DNA of 64,000 nucleotides from an uncultured Lachnospiraceae bacterium (GTDB taxonomy: Bacteria > Bacillota > Clostridia > Lachnospirales > Lachnospiraceae), in assembly GCA_910585295.1 (NCBI GenBank), contig CAJUDE010000025.1, forward strand, positions 1-64,000. The letters run 5' to 3'. This document shows positions 7,036 through 15,414 of this stretch, in pieces. Positions within the stretch are counted from its first letter, which is position 1. The number at the start of each line of letters is the position of its first letter. Both the position numbers and the translations under genes were made by a program. The notes under the pieces were generated by a model. The model had not been told where the DNA came from. It saw nothing but the letters and a program-made list of their open reading frames with translations, and made no database searches.

Positions 7036-9531
7036 TTATTTTACAATCGTTACCTTTTTCCCCTGCCCCTTTCCTTTCATCAGTTTTTTATAAGCAGACA
7101 GTTTCTTAGCCGGCACTTTGATTTTTGCTTTGGAATGAATGCCCTTAAACGCATTGCTTCCGACTGTTTTCAGCTTGCTGGATTTTATCGTGATTAATTT
7201 AAGTTTCTTACATCCTTTAAACGCATTCTTTCCTATTTTCGCAACATTTTTTCCAACTGTCACACTGTTCAGTTTCCTGCACCCTTCAAATGCAGATGCC
7301 CCTATCGTTTTTACATTCTTTCCGATTGTGGCACTTGTCAACGCTGACTTTTTAAGAGCCTTGTCCGCTATAGACGTTACCTTAAAGGATTTCCCTCCAT
7401 AAGTCACTGTATCTGGTATGGTTACTTTTTTCGTTTTACTGTTTTTTACCCCTGTAAACGCCACTGTAGAAGCCCCGGTAATTTTGTATTGATTATTTTT
7501 TACTGTAAAAATGGCATTTTTCTTTTCAACAATTTTAAAAGTCTGGTTTACCGTCCCTTCATAATTGCCCTTAAACTGAATTGTTACGCTATAACTGCCT
7601 ATATTTTTCCTCCCTGCCGGATATGTGACATCATAATCTGTTTTTTCATTTAACAATTTTCCATTGCTGTCTTTTACAGTAACCGCAGGCTTTTTTACAT
7701 TCCCGTCAAAATAATAGGATGTCTGAACCAGCCTTATATTTTTAGGAGCATTGATTATCGTCGTAATTGAATCACCGCATATGGAACATTTTGTTGTAAT
7801 GCTGCCATTTTGGTTTACAGTTGCTTTTGTGACAGCCGTTTTATAATCGTGCCCTGTTGCCGGTATTGTTTCTTCATAACTGTTTCCGCAGACAGTACAG
7901 GTATATTTCCTGATTCCGTCAGATATGCAGGTGGCTTCTCTCATAATTTCATTTGTATAACTGTGTTGGGTGCAGGTATCTTCTCCAAAATATTTATATA
8001 TAAAATAATTCTCCTTCGCATATGCTTCTGCCACTGAACCTTTTCCGCAATGTATGGTAAAATTAGCCATTCTCACAGGACTATAGCTACCCGTGGCCCA
8101 ATAGCCTTCATGAGAAAAATTTATAATGTTATACCCAAATGCCTGACTGCCTATATCTGTAACAGTATTCGGAATTTCTATGCTCTTTAAATTCTCGCAT
8201 CCTGCAAATGCACTGCTTCCGATGCTAGTTACACTTTCCGGAAGTATTACACTTGTTAAATTATTGCAATGAAAAAATGCACTAGACTCAATACTAATCA
8301 AATTTTTCGGAAACGTTATGTTTGTCAGACTACCGCAGTTAAAAAATACACCATGCCTGATACTGGTCAACCCCTCTGGAAATATTACGCTTGTCAATCC
8401 GCTGCAACAGGAAAATGCTTCCCACCCCATATCGGTCAAACTCTCTGGAAATGCTATGTTTGTCAATCCGCTGCACCCTGCGAATGCGCCTCTTCTGATA
8501 GTGGTCAACCCTTCCGAAAACGTTACGTTTGTCAACCCGCTGCACCCTACGAATGCCTCTTCTCCGATAGTGGTTAAACTCTCCGGGAATGTTACGTTTG
8601 TCAACCCGCTGCACTCTGCAAATGCGTTTTCTTCGATAGTGGTCAAACTCTCCGGGAATGTTACGTTTGTCAACCCGCTGCATCCCTTAAATGCCTTGTT
8701 TTTGATAGTGGTCAAACTTCCCGGGAATGTTACGTTTGTCAACCCACTGCATCCCTCAAATACTCCCTCATCTTCGTAACCAGCACCAGAGTATCCGATA
8801 GAGGACAATTTCTCCGGAAGTATTACGCTTGTTAATCCGCTGCATCCCTTAAATGCTCCGTTTTCGATAGTGGTCAAACTCTCCGGGAATGTTACGTTTG
8901 TCAGCCCACTGCACCCTGCAAATACCCTACCTCCAATAGTGGTCAAACTCTCCGGGAATGTTACGTTTGTCAACCCGCTGCATCCCTCAAATACTCCCCC
9001 GTTTCCGAAATCTGCTTCTCCGATAGAGGACAATCCATCCGGCAATATTACGCTTGTCAATCCACTGCATTCCGCAAACGCCCTACCTCCGATAAATTCC
9101 AATCCATCTGGCAATGTTATGTTTGTCAATCCACTGCATCCTTCAAATGTTCTTTTTCCGATAAATTTCAATCCATCCGGCAATATTACGCTTGTCAATT
9201 CACTGCATCCCTTAAATGCATCGTCTTTAATATAAGTTACCATATGTCCTTCAATATTATTTGGTATAACAACATCTCCTGTCGCTTCTCCTGAATATCC
9301 GGTAATTGCTATTGTCCACCCATCGTCTTCAAGGTAGTTATCCCCTTCTATATACCCATCTGCATCATAATAATACCCCTTTTCATAAGTAAATTCCCCA
9401 GTTCCTGTTTTTGTATTTTCTCCTCCTGTTTCCACTATCTCAGAATCATTCTCTGATGCCAAAACCATTTGTGCCGGCATTATCGCCATTATCAGTGAAA
9501 TTATCAATATTTTACTGACCGTTTTCTTCAT
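7036..9531 (-). CDS. Secreted BspA-type leucine-rich-repeat protein (element cargo)
   Basis: An 831-residue secreted protein. Signal peptide at 1-25 (KILIISLIMAIMPAQMVLA). From about 90 to 470 there are some 17 LRR_5/BspA repeats of about 23 residues with the core CSGLTNVTFPESLTTIGE; several are nearly identical at DNA level with a 69-base period. A Cys-rich stretch (CTVCGNSYEETIPATGHDY and CSICG) and an Ig-like bacterial domain (about 600-670) follow, then further LRR_5 repeats to the end. No LPXTG or C-terminal membrane segment, so it is probably released or bound through its basic C-terminus. BspA-like proteins bind host or bacterial surfaces. It ends close to the regulator and looks like adaptive cargo. 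Confidence 0.9.
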   Translation of the reverse strand: MKKTVSKILIISLIMAIMPAQMVLASENDSEIVETGGENTKTGTGEFTYEKGYYYDADGYIEGDNYLEDDGWTIAITGYSGEATGDVVIPNNIEGHMVTYIKDDAFKGCSELTSVILPDGLKFIGKRTFEGCSGLTNITLPDGLEFIGGRAFAECSGLTSVILPDGLSSIGEADFGNGGVFEGCSGLTNVTFPESLTTIGGRVFAGCSGLTNVTFPESLTTIENGAFKGCSGLTSVILPEKLSSIGYSGAGYEDEGVFEGCSGLTNVTFPGSLTTIKNKAFKGCSGLTNVTFPESLTTIEENAFAECSGLTNVTFPESLTTIGEEAFVGCSGLTNVTFSEGLTTIRRGAFAGCSGLTNIAFPESLTDMGWEAFSCCSGLTSVIFPEGLTSIRHGVFFNCGSLTNITFPKNLISIESSAFFHCNNLTSVILPESVTSIGSSAFAGCENLKSIEIPNTVTDIGSQAFGYNIINFSHEGYWATGSYSPVRMANFTIHCGKGSVAEAYAKENYFIYKYFGEDTCTQHSYTNEIMREATCISDGIRKYTCTVCGNSYEETIPATGHDYKTAVTKATVNQNGSITTKCSICGDSITTIINAPKNIRLVQTSYYFDGNVKKPAVTVKDSNGKLLNEKTDYDVTYPAGRKNIGSYSVTIQFKGNYEGTVNQTFKIVEKKNAIFTVKNNQYKITGASTVAFTGVKNSKTKKVTIPDTVTYGGKSFKVTSIADKALKKSALTSATIGKNVKTIGASAFEGCRKLNSVTVGKNVAKIGKNAFKGCKKLKLITIKSSKLKTVGSNAFKGIHSKAKIKVPAKKLSAYKKLMKGKGQGKKVTIVK

Positions 9532-9689
9532 TTCTCTAATTTTCCTCCTTTTTCTAAAATATCATATCTGCAATCTTCTGTCACATTATATCATAGCGCA
9601 TTGCTATTAGCAATATATTATGCACTGCTATTTGCAATGCTTATTTATCATTTCATTTGCACTATACTTTGACAAAGGAGGTGTATGAC

Positions 9690-9863
9690 ATGGCATTTCA
9701 ACTAAAACCCGACAAAAAAGAGACTGAAAACAAAACCATTCGATTTCCAGTGCTTTTGGTAGAAAAAATCGAATCTGAAATTGAAGGACAATGTGTATCA
9801 TTCTCAAGTTTTGTAATACAGGCCTGTGAATATGCTTTAGAAGAACTCCATAAAAATGAATGA
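9690..9863 (+). CDS. Ribbon-helix-helix protein
   Basis: A 57-residue protein. The segment NKTIRFPVLLVEKIESEIEG is the beta strand and first helix of a MetJ/Arc ribbon-helix-helix fold, and SFSSFVIQACEYALEEL the second helix. I chose the second of two close ATGs (9690) because AAAGGAGG is 7 bases upstream; the other is out of frame. Such proteins bind DNA as dimers, often as regulators or antitoxins. No toxin partner is next to it on the same strand. The BspA-like gene diverges upstream, so it may regulate that gene. Confidence 0.75.
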   Translation: MAFQLKPDKKETENKTIRFPVLLVEKIESEIEGQCVSFSSFVIQACEYALEELHKNE

Positions 9864-9910
9864 TTGTATTCTTACTCCATTGCATAAAACCATTTTCATA
9901 AAAATAATAT

Positions 9911-9948
9911 TTTCTAAAAAAACCGATAGGAAACAACTCCTATCGGTT
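9911..9948 (-). terminator. Terminator of the toxin-antitoxin operon
   Basis: A perfect 11-base-pair stem (9921-9931 with 9938-9948), loop AACAAC, followed on the minus strand by a T run (the A run at 9916-9922). It terminates transcripts coming from the PIN gene and, in the other direction, may end the ribbon-helix-helix transcript. Confidence 0.8.
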
Positions 9949-10022
9949 CTATAAACCATATTTTAAATTTATCATGTATTATCTGGTATTTCATGATGAA
10001 ACAATACTCTGAACACAAATTT

Positions 10023-10436
10023 TCAGACCTGTTGCAACAACAATGCTTCCGGTGTCCATATATCTATTTCTGCTTCTTTGTAATCATTGGAATTGCGCGT
10101 CACTATCCCATCCATTTCCTGCAATAATGCTATGGAATACTGTACCGAATCCTCAAAATCTTTCCATGGCAGTTCAAGTGCATTTTTAATCATATCTTCT
10201 GAAACACTGGCAACTGAGACTATTTTTAACAGTTTTGACAAAAGGTCTTTTATCTTCATCCTATTTCTTAACGTTTGGTTAGCAATATAATAAATATCAG
10301 TGATTGCAGATGCCGATACAAACAGATTGATATTGTCCCTCTTTGATAAATTCAGAACTTTTGCACCATCACGATAGAAAGGTTCCCTTCTTAAAAGCAC
10401 ATCAAGAATGATATTCGTATCAATAAGGATTCTCAT
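10023..10436 (-). CDS. PIN-domain toxin (VapC-like)
   Basis: A 137-residue PIN-domain ribonuclease. Acidic metal-binding residues are visible: D6 in ILIDTNIILDVLL, E/D around SASAITDIYY, D in WKDFEDSVQYSIAL and the final D in GIVTRNSNDYKEA. The layout matches the PIN_3 group. VapC-like toxins cut tRNA or rRNA; the target here is unknown. It overlaps the upstream antitoxin gene by 17 bases, so the pair is coupled. Placed near the right end of element B, it likely stabilises the element. Confidence 0.88.
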   Translation of the reverse strand: MRILIDTNIILDVLLRREPFYRDGAKVLNLSKRDNINLFVSASAITDIYYIANQTLRNRMKIKDLLSKLLKIVSVASVSEDMIKNALELPWKDFEDSVQYSIALLQEMDGIVTRNSNDYKEAEIDIWTPEALLLQQV

Positions 10437-10671
10437 ACTTTTTCAACCTTTCACTTCTATATTCTTCCAACGATTTACCCATATCTGGAATAGCGCCTGT
10501 CAGGGAAGATACAATAGCTTCAACGTCTATTCTATCCTCTGATGATTTTTTATCCGGCATCTGTTCTTTCCTTTTGGTGACTAAAAATTCAATATAGGAA
10601 ACAGCCTTATCATAATCTTCTTCTTCCAAATTCTCCAACAGGCTATTTATTTTTATAGCGGTAGACTGCAT
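10420..10671 (-). CDS. Antitoxin partner of the PIN toxin
   Basis: An 83-residue acidic protein. The N-terminal half (LLENLEEEDYDKAVSYIEFL) is a helical segment like the DUF2281/DUF6364-type antitoxins; the C-terminal tail (PDMGKSLEEYRSERLKKYENP) ends like many VapB toxin-binding tails that carry an RSERL motif. ATG with GGAGG at 8 bases. It should neutralise the PIN protein and repress the operon. Confidence 0.8.
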   Translation of the reverse strand: MQSTAIKINSLLENLEEEDYDKAVSYIEFLVTKRKEQMPDKKSSEDRIDVEAIVSSLTGAIPDMGKSLEEYRSERLKKYENPY

Positions 10672-10746
10672 AGTGTTCCTCCCTCCATTTTTCTTTTATT
10701 ATATGCCGCTCGTATTAACTTTACAAGGTTTTCTTATGAACCAGAA

Positions 10747-10775
10747 AATCGGCAGAGGTTTGTTTTCTGCCGATT
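10747..10775 (-). terminator. lysS terminator carried on the element side
   Basis: AATCGGCAGA (10747-10756) pairs with TCTGCCGATT (10766-10775), with T-rich sequence after it on the minus strand. It lies about 100 bases downstream of lysS but inside element B, so the element supplies both the lysS tail and a terminator. Confidence 0.7.
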
Positions 10776-10810
10776 CCTATAAGCCAACTTTCCGTCAGTT
10801 CTCATTATTT

Positions 10811-10828
10811 GGGCGTAAATTGGGCGTA
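10811..10828. repeat. Arm-type direct repeats, right end of element B
   Basis: GGGCGTA at 10811 and 10822, 11 bases apart, with a partial third copy (GGCGTA, 10830) and an inverted TGGGCGT at 10854-10860. Same heptamer and spacing as at 1239-1267. Confidence 0.6.
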
Positions 10829-10872
10829 TGGCGTAAAGTATTATACTCTGTAAACGCCCATTTTAAACCATT

Positions 10873-12363
10873 TTATTTATCCAAGTTCTTAAGCGTCGGG
10901 AACAACAAAACATCCCGAATCGCTGGAGAATTCGTCATCATCATAACCATTCTGTCAATTCCAAACCCAATGCCACCTGTCGGCGGCATTCCAATATTCA
11001 AAGCATTTAAGAAGTCCTCATCGGTATGGTTCGCCTCTGCATCCCCAGCAGCCAGCAAAGCCTCCTGTGCCTCAAAACGCTCCCGTTGGTCTATAGGGTC
11101 GTTCAATTCAGAATAAGCATTGGCCATCTCCCACCCATTCATAAAGAATTCAAAACGCTCCACATATTCTGGATTCTCTGGCTTCTTCTTTGTCAATGGG
11201 GAAATCTCAATTGGATGGTCCATAACGAATGTTGGCTGAATCAGATGCCCCTCCACATATTCCTCAAAAAACAGGTTCAGGATATCCCCCTTCTTATGCC
11301 TGCTTTCATACTCAATGTGGTGTTCATCCGCCAATTTTTTGGCTTCCTCTGTTGTGTGGATTTCATTAAAATCTATATTGGCATATTTCTTTACTGCATC
11401 CACCATTGTAATGCGCTCAAAAGGCTTTGACAAATCCATTTCATGCTCTCCATATTTTAGCACCTCTGAACCAGTCACCTCTTTTGCCACATAACGGTAA
11501 AGGTTTTCTGTCAAATCCATCATCCCATTGTAATCCGTAAATGCTTGATACAGCTCCATCAAGGTAAATTCGGGGTTATGCCTGGTATCCAGCCCTTCAT
11601 TACGGAACACGCGCCCTATTTCATACACCCGTTCCATGCCTCCGACAATCAGCCTTTTTAGGTAAAGTTCCAGGGAGATGCGCAGCTTCAAATCCTCGTT
11701 TAAAGCATTAAAGTGGGTTTCAAACGGCCTTGCGGCAGCGCCCCCCGCATTGCTGACCAGCATTGGCGTCTCCACCTCCATAAATCCTTGGCTGTCCAGG
11801 TATTTGCGGATACTGCTCAGGACTTTGGAACGTTTGATAAAAGTATCCTTTACCTCACTGTTCATAATTAAATCCACATAACGCTGGCGGTAACGGATAT
11901 CTGTATCAGTCAATCCATGGAATTTCTCTGGCAATATCTGGAGGCTCTTAGATAACAGCGTCACTTCCTGGGCATGGACAGAAATCTCACCTGTTTTGGT
12001 TTTAAACACTTCGCCCTTAATTCCCAGAATATCCCCCACATCATATTTTTTAAAATCCTTATAGCTATCCTCGCCAATGCTGTCCCTTGCCACATATGCC
12101 TGGATATTTCCCTGTAAATCCTGCACATTGCAAAACGATGCCTTGCCCATCACGCGTTTAAACATCATCCGGCCTGCCACAGTAACTGCCTGCCCTTCCA
12201 TGGCCTCAAAATTATCTTTGATTTCCTGGCTATGGCTTGTCACATCATATTTTGTAATCTGGAAAGGGTCTTTGCCATTTTCCTGCAAATCCTTTAATTT
12301 ATCATGGCGGACTTTTAATAACTGGTTCAAATCCTGTTCCGCTGCCTGATTGTTCTGCGCCAT
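10873..12363 (-). CDS. lysS: Lysyl-tRNA synthetase, class II
   Basis: A 496-residue class II enzyme charging tRNA-Lys in the cytoplasm. The OB-fold anticodon-binding domain is at about 50-160, the catalytic core at 170-490 with motif 2 FRNEGLDTRHNPEFT and motif 3 GIGFGIDRMVMMM. I prefer the ATG at 12363 (MAQNNQ), preceded by GGAGG at 7 bases; the ATG at 12378 is also possible. Its last seven codons (after FPT) come from mobile element B, integrated at CGTCGGGA, without loss of the frame. Last gene of the birA-to-lysS operon, 48 bases after greA. Confidence 0.97.
   Translation of the reverse strand: MAQNNQAAEQDLNQLLKVRHDKLKDLQENGKDPFQITKYDVTSHSQEIKDNFEAMEGQAVTVAGRMMFKRVMGKASFCNVQDLQGNIQAYVARDSIGEDSYKDFKKYDVGDILGIKGEVFKTKTGEISVHAQEVTLLSKSLQILPEKFHGLTDTDIRYRQRYVDLIMNSEVKDTFIKRSKVLSSIRKYLDSQGFMEVETPMLVSNAGGAAARPFETHFNALNEDLKLRISLELYLKRLIVGGMERVYEIGRVFRNEGLDTRHNPEFTLMELYQAFTDYNGMMDLTENLYRYVAKEVTGSEVLKYGEHEMDLSKPFERITMVDAVKKYANIDFNEIHTTEEAKKLADEHHIEYESRHKKGDILNLFFEEYVEGHLIQPTFVMDHPIEISPLTKKKPENPEYVERFEFFMNGWEMANAYSELNDPIDQRERFEAQEALLAAGDAEANHTDEDFLNALNIGMPPTGGIGFGIDRMVMMMTNSPAIRDVLLFPTLKNLDK
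10894..10901. repeat. Right attachment core of element B (CGTCGGGA) in lysS
   Basis: This copy lies within lysS, eight codons from its stop, and marks the boundary between host lysS and element-supplied codons. It pairs with the copy at 1114-1121. Confidence 0.75.
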
Positions 12364-12411
12364 TTTCTTTTCCTCCATTCTGGTTCCTTACCCTTCCGGC
12401 CCAACAACGTA

Positions 12412-12891
12412 TTAATTAGAACGCTGTATCTCCAATACCTTATATTCCAAAACGCCTGCCTGTGTCTCTATGCTTACGGTGTCCCCAACCTTAGCGCCAA
12501 TTAAGGCTTTTCCAACTGGGGATTCATTAGAAATCTTCCCCTGCAGGCTGTTTGCCTCTGTGGAGCCTACGATTTTATATTCCAATTCTTCTTCAAACTC
12601 GCAGTCATAAATCTTCACGCAGCAGCCTACATTAATCTTGTCCAGGTCTACTTCATCTTCCACTACAACTTCCGCATTTTTTAAAATCTTTTCAATTTCC
12701 TCAATTCTGGCCTCTATATCGCGCTGATCATCTTTCGCAGCATCATATTCTGCATTTTCAGAAAGATCCCCCTGCTCCCTTGCCTCTTTGATTTTCTGGG
12801 CAACCTCTTTACGTTTCACAACCTTAAGGTCATGCAGCTCAGACTCTAATTTCTGCAGCCCTTCATAAGTTAATAAATTTTTCTTTTCCAT
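12412..12891 (-). CDS. greA: Transcription elongation factor GreA
   Basis: A 159-residue factor that rescues backtracked RNA polymerase by stimulating transcript cleavage. The N-terminal coiled coil (about 1-75) carries the tip GDLSENAEYDAAKDDQ with the acidic residues that reach the active centre; the C-terminal FKBP-like domain (80-155) includes SNESPVGKALIGAKVGD. Usual length for the family. It is in an operon with lysS downstream, a common Firmicutes arrangement. Confidence 0.97.
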   Translation of the reverse strand: MEKKNLLTYEGLQKLESELHDLKVVKRKEVAQKIKEAREQGDLSENAEYDAAKDDQRDIEARIEEIEKILKNAEVVVEDEVDLDKINVGCCVKIYDCEFEEELEYKIVGSTEANSLQGKISNESPVGKALIGAKVGDTVSIETQAGVLEYKVLEIQRSN

Positions 12892-12942
12892 AACGCAGCA
12901 CCTTCCTAATATTTATCTTTATATTTATCCAATTATAATCTG

Positions 12943-13623
12943 TCATTTCCCTTTAACAATCACAGTATTATACCCGATAGGTACAGAAATGTCAAGATTC
13001 TGCCCTATACCCACAGCATTCCAAGGCCTTTTATAAATTGGGATATACAGTATCCCTTCCCGTATCAAACGGTAATGGCAATCCCCCTTTTGCTCCATAT
13101 CCAAAATGGCGTTCACCCCTGCAAGGGAAACTTCCTCCCTGCCCTCCACCTGGACAACCAGCCCTGTATCCTCATACATTCTTTCAATATAAGCCTCAAA
13201 ATATGCAGGGCGCGTTGTGGCAACCTTCAAAAAGTTTAAGTCTTTGGAAATCTGTTCCAAAACCAGCCCCACATCATCCTCATCCAGCATTGATTCTGGC
13301 GGTGTGTCAGTATCAAGAAGGAGTGGGCAAAATGTCCGGTAATCCATTTGATATAGGGCAAGCACTTCCTCCAAAATCCCCCGAAGCCTGGGTAAAAACG
13401 GATTTCCCTCCAAAACCTCTTCTACAAAGGCTTCTGCTTCTTTTTTCCTTCGGAAACGCCCTGTCAGTTTCCCAAGCATATGTTTTACCTGGCATGACAG
13501 TGCCTTTTTTCTATATTCCCTTTCGATATCATTACGCCCCCATGCCTGCCGCCCATGCGCTGGCATTTGGGAATCAGCCCCTATCCCAAAAGCCAGCCCA
13601 CCCATCCAGGCTTGTTTTTCCAA
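12943..13623 (-). CDS. Conserved-operon protein of unknown function
   Basis: A 226-residue soluble protein I do not recognise. No signal peptide or membrane segment. A basic stretch near residues 38-66 (HMLGKLTGRFRRKKEAEAF) is followed by helical sequence and a beta-rich C-terminal half ending VPIGYNTVIVKGK. The open frame begins with a TTG lacking a clear ribosome site; an ATG six codons in (13605) is equally plausible. It lies 44 bases after dusB and 51 bases before greA, so it is probably co-transcribed with translation and tRNA-modification genes. Confidence 0.65.
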   Translation of the reverse strand: MEKQAWMGGLAFGIGADSQMPAHGRQAWGRNDIEREYRKKALSCQVKHMLGKLTGRFRRKKEAEAFVEEVLEGNPFLPRLRGILEEVLALYQMDYRTFCPLLLDTDTPPESMLDEDDVGLVLEQISKDLNFLKVATTRPAYFEAYIERMYEDTGLVVQVEGREEVSLAGVNAILDMEQKGDCHYRLIREGILYIPIYKRPWNAVGIGQNLDISVPIGYNTVIVKGK

Positions 13624-13667
13624 TTATATGAATGCCACGCCAAACATATTCCAAAAGAAGCCCCATC

Positions 13668-14630
13668 TTATAAATATTCCTGAAACAGCAATTCTAACTG
13701 CCTATAGGACTCAATCCCATTTATTTTCTCCCGAAGCCTGGCAGAGTTTTTATAGCCGCTGGTATACCATGCCGCGTGTTTGCGCATCTCCCGCATCCCA
13801 GCCTGTTCCCCTTTCCAGGCAGCTTGGGCTTTCGCATGGCGCAAAAGCATCTTTGCCACCTCTTGAAGGCTTGGCTTTTGCAGCTCTTCCCCTGTTTCTA
13901 AAAAATGCCGTATCTGCTGGAAAATCCACGGGTTCCCTTGGGCGCCCCTGCCAACCATAAACCCATCGCACCCTGTCTGCTGTTTCATCGCAAGCACATC
14001 TTGCCCTGTCAGAAGGTCCCCATTGCCAATGACTGGAATAGAAACCGCCTCTTTTACCTGTCGGATAATATCCCAATCTGCCTTCCCAGAATAATATTGC
14101 TCCCTCGTCCTGCCATGGACCGCCACCGCTGAGGCGCCTGCCGCTTCAATCGCCTTCGCAACCTCCACTGCATTGATATGCCCTTCGTCAAATCCCTTCC
14201 TAATCTTGACAGTGACTGGCTTACGGATGCTTTTTACTGTCTGGGAGACAATCTCATGCACTAATTTCACGTTTTTCATCAAGGCAGAGCCTTCCCCATT
14301 GTTTACCACTTTAGGAACCGGGCATCCCATATTAATATCCAGGATATCGAATGGGCGGCTTTCAATTTTTTTTGCCATTTCGCTGACAATCCATGGATCC
14401 GCCCCAAATAGCTGAAGGGAAACTGGGCGTTCTTCCTCTATAGTGGTAAGTAGTGTTTCTGTATTTTTATTATGATAAAAAATGCCTTTTGCACTTACCA
14501 TTTCCATGCAAATAAGCCCTGCCCCCTGCTCTTTGCACAGCACGCGAAATGGCAGGTCGCATACCCCTGCCATTGGCGCCAAAATCAAATTATTTTCCAA
14601 TATAACTTTTCCAATTTGTAACTTTTCCAT
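13668..14630 (-). CDS. dusB: tRNA-dihydrouridine synthase (DusB-type)
   Basis: A 320-residue FMN flavoprotein that reduces uridines of tRNA D-loops. Seen: FMN-binding APMAGVCDLPFR near the start, the catalytic Cys in DINMGCPVPKVV, the KIRKGFD strand, HGRTREQYYSG, and phosphate-binding GNGDL and GRGAQGNPW. Length is normal for DusB. ATG at 14630 is chosen; a GTG six codons earlier would overlap coaX. The gene overlaps or abuts coaX (its stop is at 14638), indicating one operon. Confidence 0.95.
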   Translation of the reverse strand: MEKLQIGKVILENNLILAPMAGVCDLPFRVLCKEQGAGLICMEMVSAKGIFYHNKNTETLLTTIEEERPVSLQLFGADPWIVSEMAKKIESRPFDILDINMGCPVPKVVNNGEGSALMKNVKLVHEIVSQTVKSIRKPVTVKIRKGFDEGHINAVEVAKAIEAAGASAVAVHGRTREQYYSGKADWDIIRQVKEAVSIPVIGNGDLLTGQDVLAMKQQTGCDGFMVGRGAQGNPWIFQQIRHFLETGEELQKPSLQEVAKMLLRHAKAQAAWKGEQAGMREMRKHAAWYTSGYKNSARLREKINGIESYRQLELLFQEYL

Positions 14631-14637
14631 CTGCCAC

Positions 14638-15414
14638 TTATTTCCCACGGTTTTGTTTATTATAAATCAGGCGCAGCCCCTGCAGGGTCAAGGTAGGGTC
14701 GTAGATATCAATTTCATCCGTCTCATTTGCAATAATTTTGCCAAGCCCTCCTGTTGCCACCACTTTCAGGTCTTTATAGCCTGTCTCCTTTTTTGTCTGC
14801 CTGATAATGTATTCGGTCTGCCCAATCTGCCCATAAATCAAACCTGCCTGCATGCTGCTGATCGTTTCGCGTGCCAGTATGCTTTTGGGCTTACGGATTT
14901 CTATTTCTGGAAGCTTTGCCGCATCCTCCCACAATGCCTTTGCAGATGTGCGTATCCCCGGCGCAGTGACCCCAGACACAAACGTCCCTGTCCCATCCAC
15001 CAAATCATAGGTCGTCCCCGTCCCAAAATCAATGACAAACACTGGCCCGCCATATTGCCCGAAAGCTGCCGCAGCATCCACAATGCGGTCCGCGCCCAAC
15101 TGCCTTGGGTTCTCTGTGGCAATTCGGATACCTGTTTTAATTCCTGGCTCTACAATCACAGGCTGGATATCAAAATATTTAATAAAGGAGCTTAAGAGGG
15201 AATGCATCACATTCGGGACTACTGAGGCGATAATCACATCCTTCACCTCTTGCGGGTCTAATTTATTATGGGACACCAAATCCCGGATGCAAATGCCATA
15301 TTCATCGGATGTGCGCTGAAGCTTCGTGGTCATGCGGAACGTTGCCTCTAGTTTTTCCCCGTTAAATATCCCAAATGTAATGTTTGTATTCCCAACATCC
15401 ACTACTAATAACAT
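14638..15414 (-). CDS. coaX: Type III pantothenate kinase
   Basis: A 258-residue enzyme phosphorylating pantothenate in the first step of CoA synthesis. The ASKHA-fold signatures are visible: DVGNTNITFG (phosphate 1), PRQLGADRIVDA, DFGTGTTYDLVD (phosphate 2) and ATGGLGKII (adenosine). ATG has GGAGG upstream. It overlaps the DUF6145 gene by 10 bases. The biotin ligase two genes upstream makes this part of the operon a cofactor module. Confidence 0.97.
   Translation of the reverse strand: MLLVVDVGNTNITFGIFNGEKLEATFRMTTKLQRTSDEYGICIRDLVSHNKLDPQEVKDVIIASVVPNVMHSLLSSFIKYFDIQPVIVEPGIKTGIRIATENPRQLGADRIVDAAAAFGQYGGPVFVIDFGTGTTYDLVDGTGTFVSGVTAPGIRTSAKALWEDAAKLPEIEIRKPKSILARETISSMQAGLIYGQIGQTEYIIRQTKKETGYKDLKVVATGGLGKIIANETDEIDIYDPTLTLQGLRLIYNKQNRGK

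Larger units (their letters stand above)
1114..10901. mobile_element. Integrative (probably mobilizable) element B with CRESS-type Rep, in lysS
   Basis: About 9.8 kb bounded by the CGTCGGGA cores. It holds integrase, excisionase, FtsK-like translocase, HUH/superfamily-3-helicase replication initiator with an upstream origin hairpin, a small conserved gene and a divergent regulator, then cargo (BspA-like protein, ribbon-helix-helix protein, PIN toxin and antitoxin). There are no VirB4/VirB6-type conjugation genes, so it is more likely mobilizable or replicative than self-conjugative. It is visibly more A/T-rich than the flanking host genes. GGGCGTA direct repeats sit at both ends. Confidence 0.85.

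Noticed and set aside
8269..9235. Long plus-strand reading frames opposite the BspA-like gene
   Set aside because: They mirror the 69-base repeats of the real gene, lack ribosome sites and give repetitive, unlikely protein.
10873..12378. A T-box or lysine riboswitch controlling lysS
   Set aside because: Only 48 bases separate greA and lysS, with no T-box sequence or lysine-riboswitch folding pattern visible.
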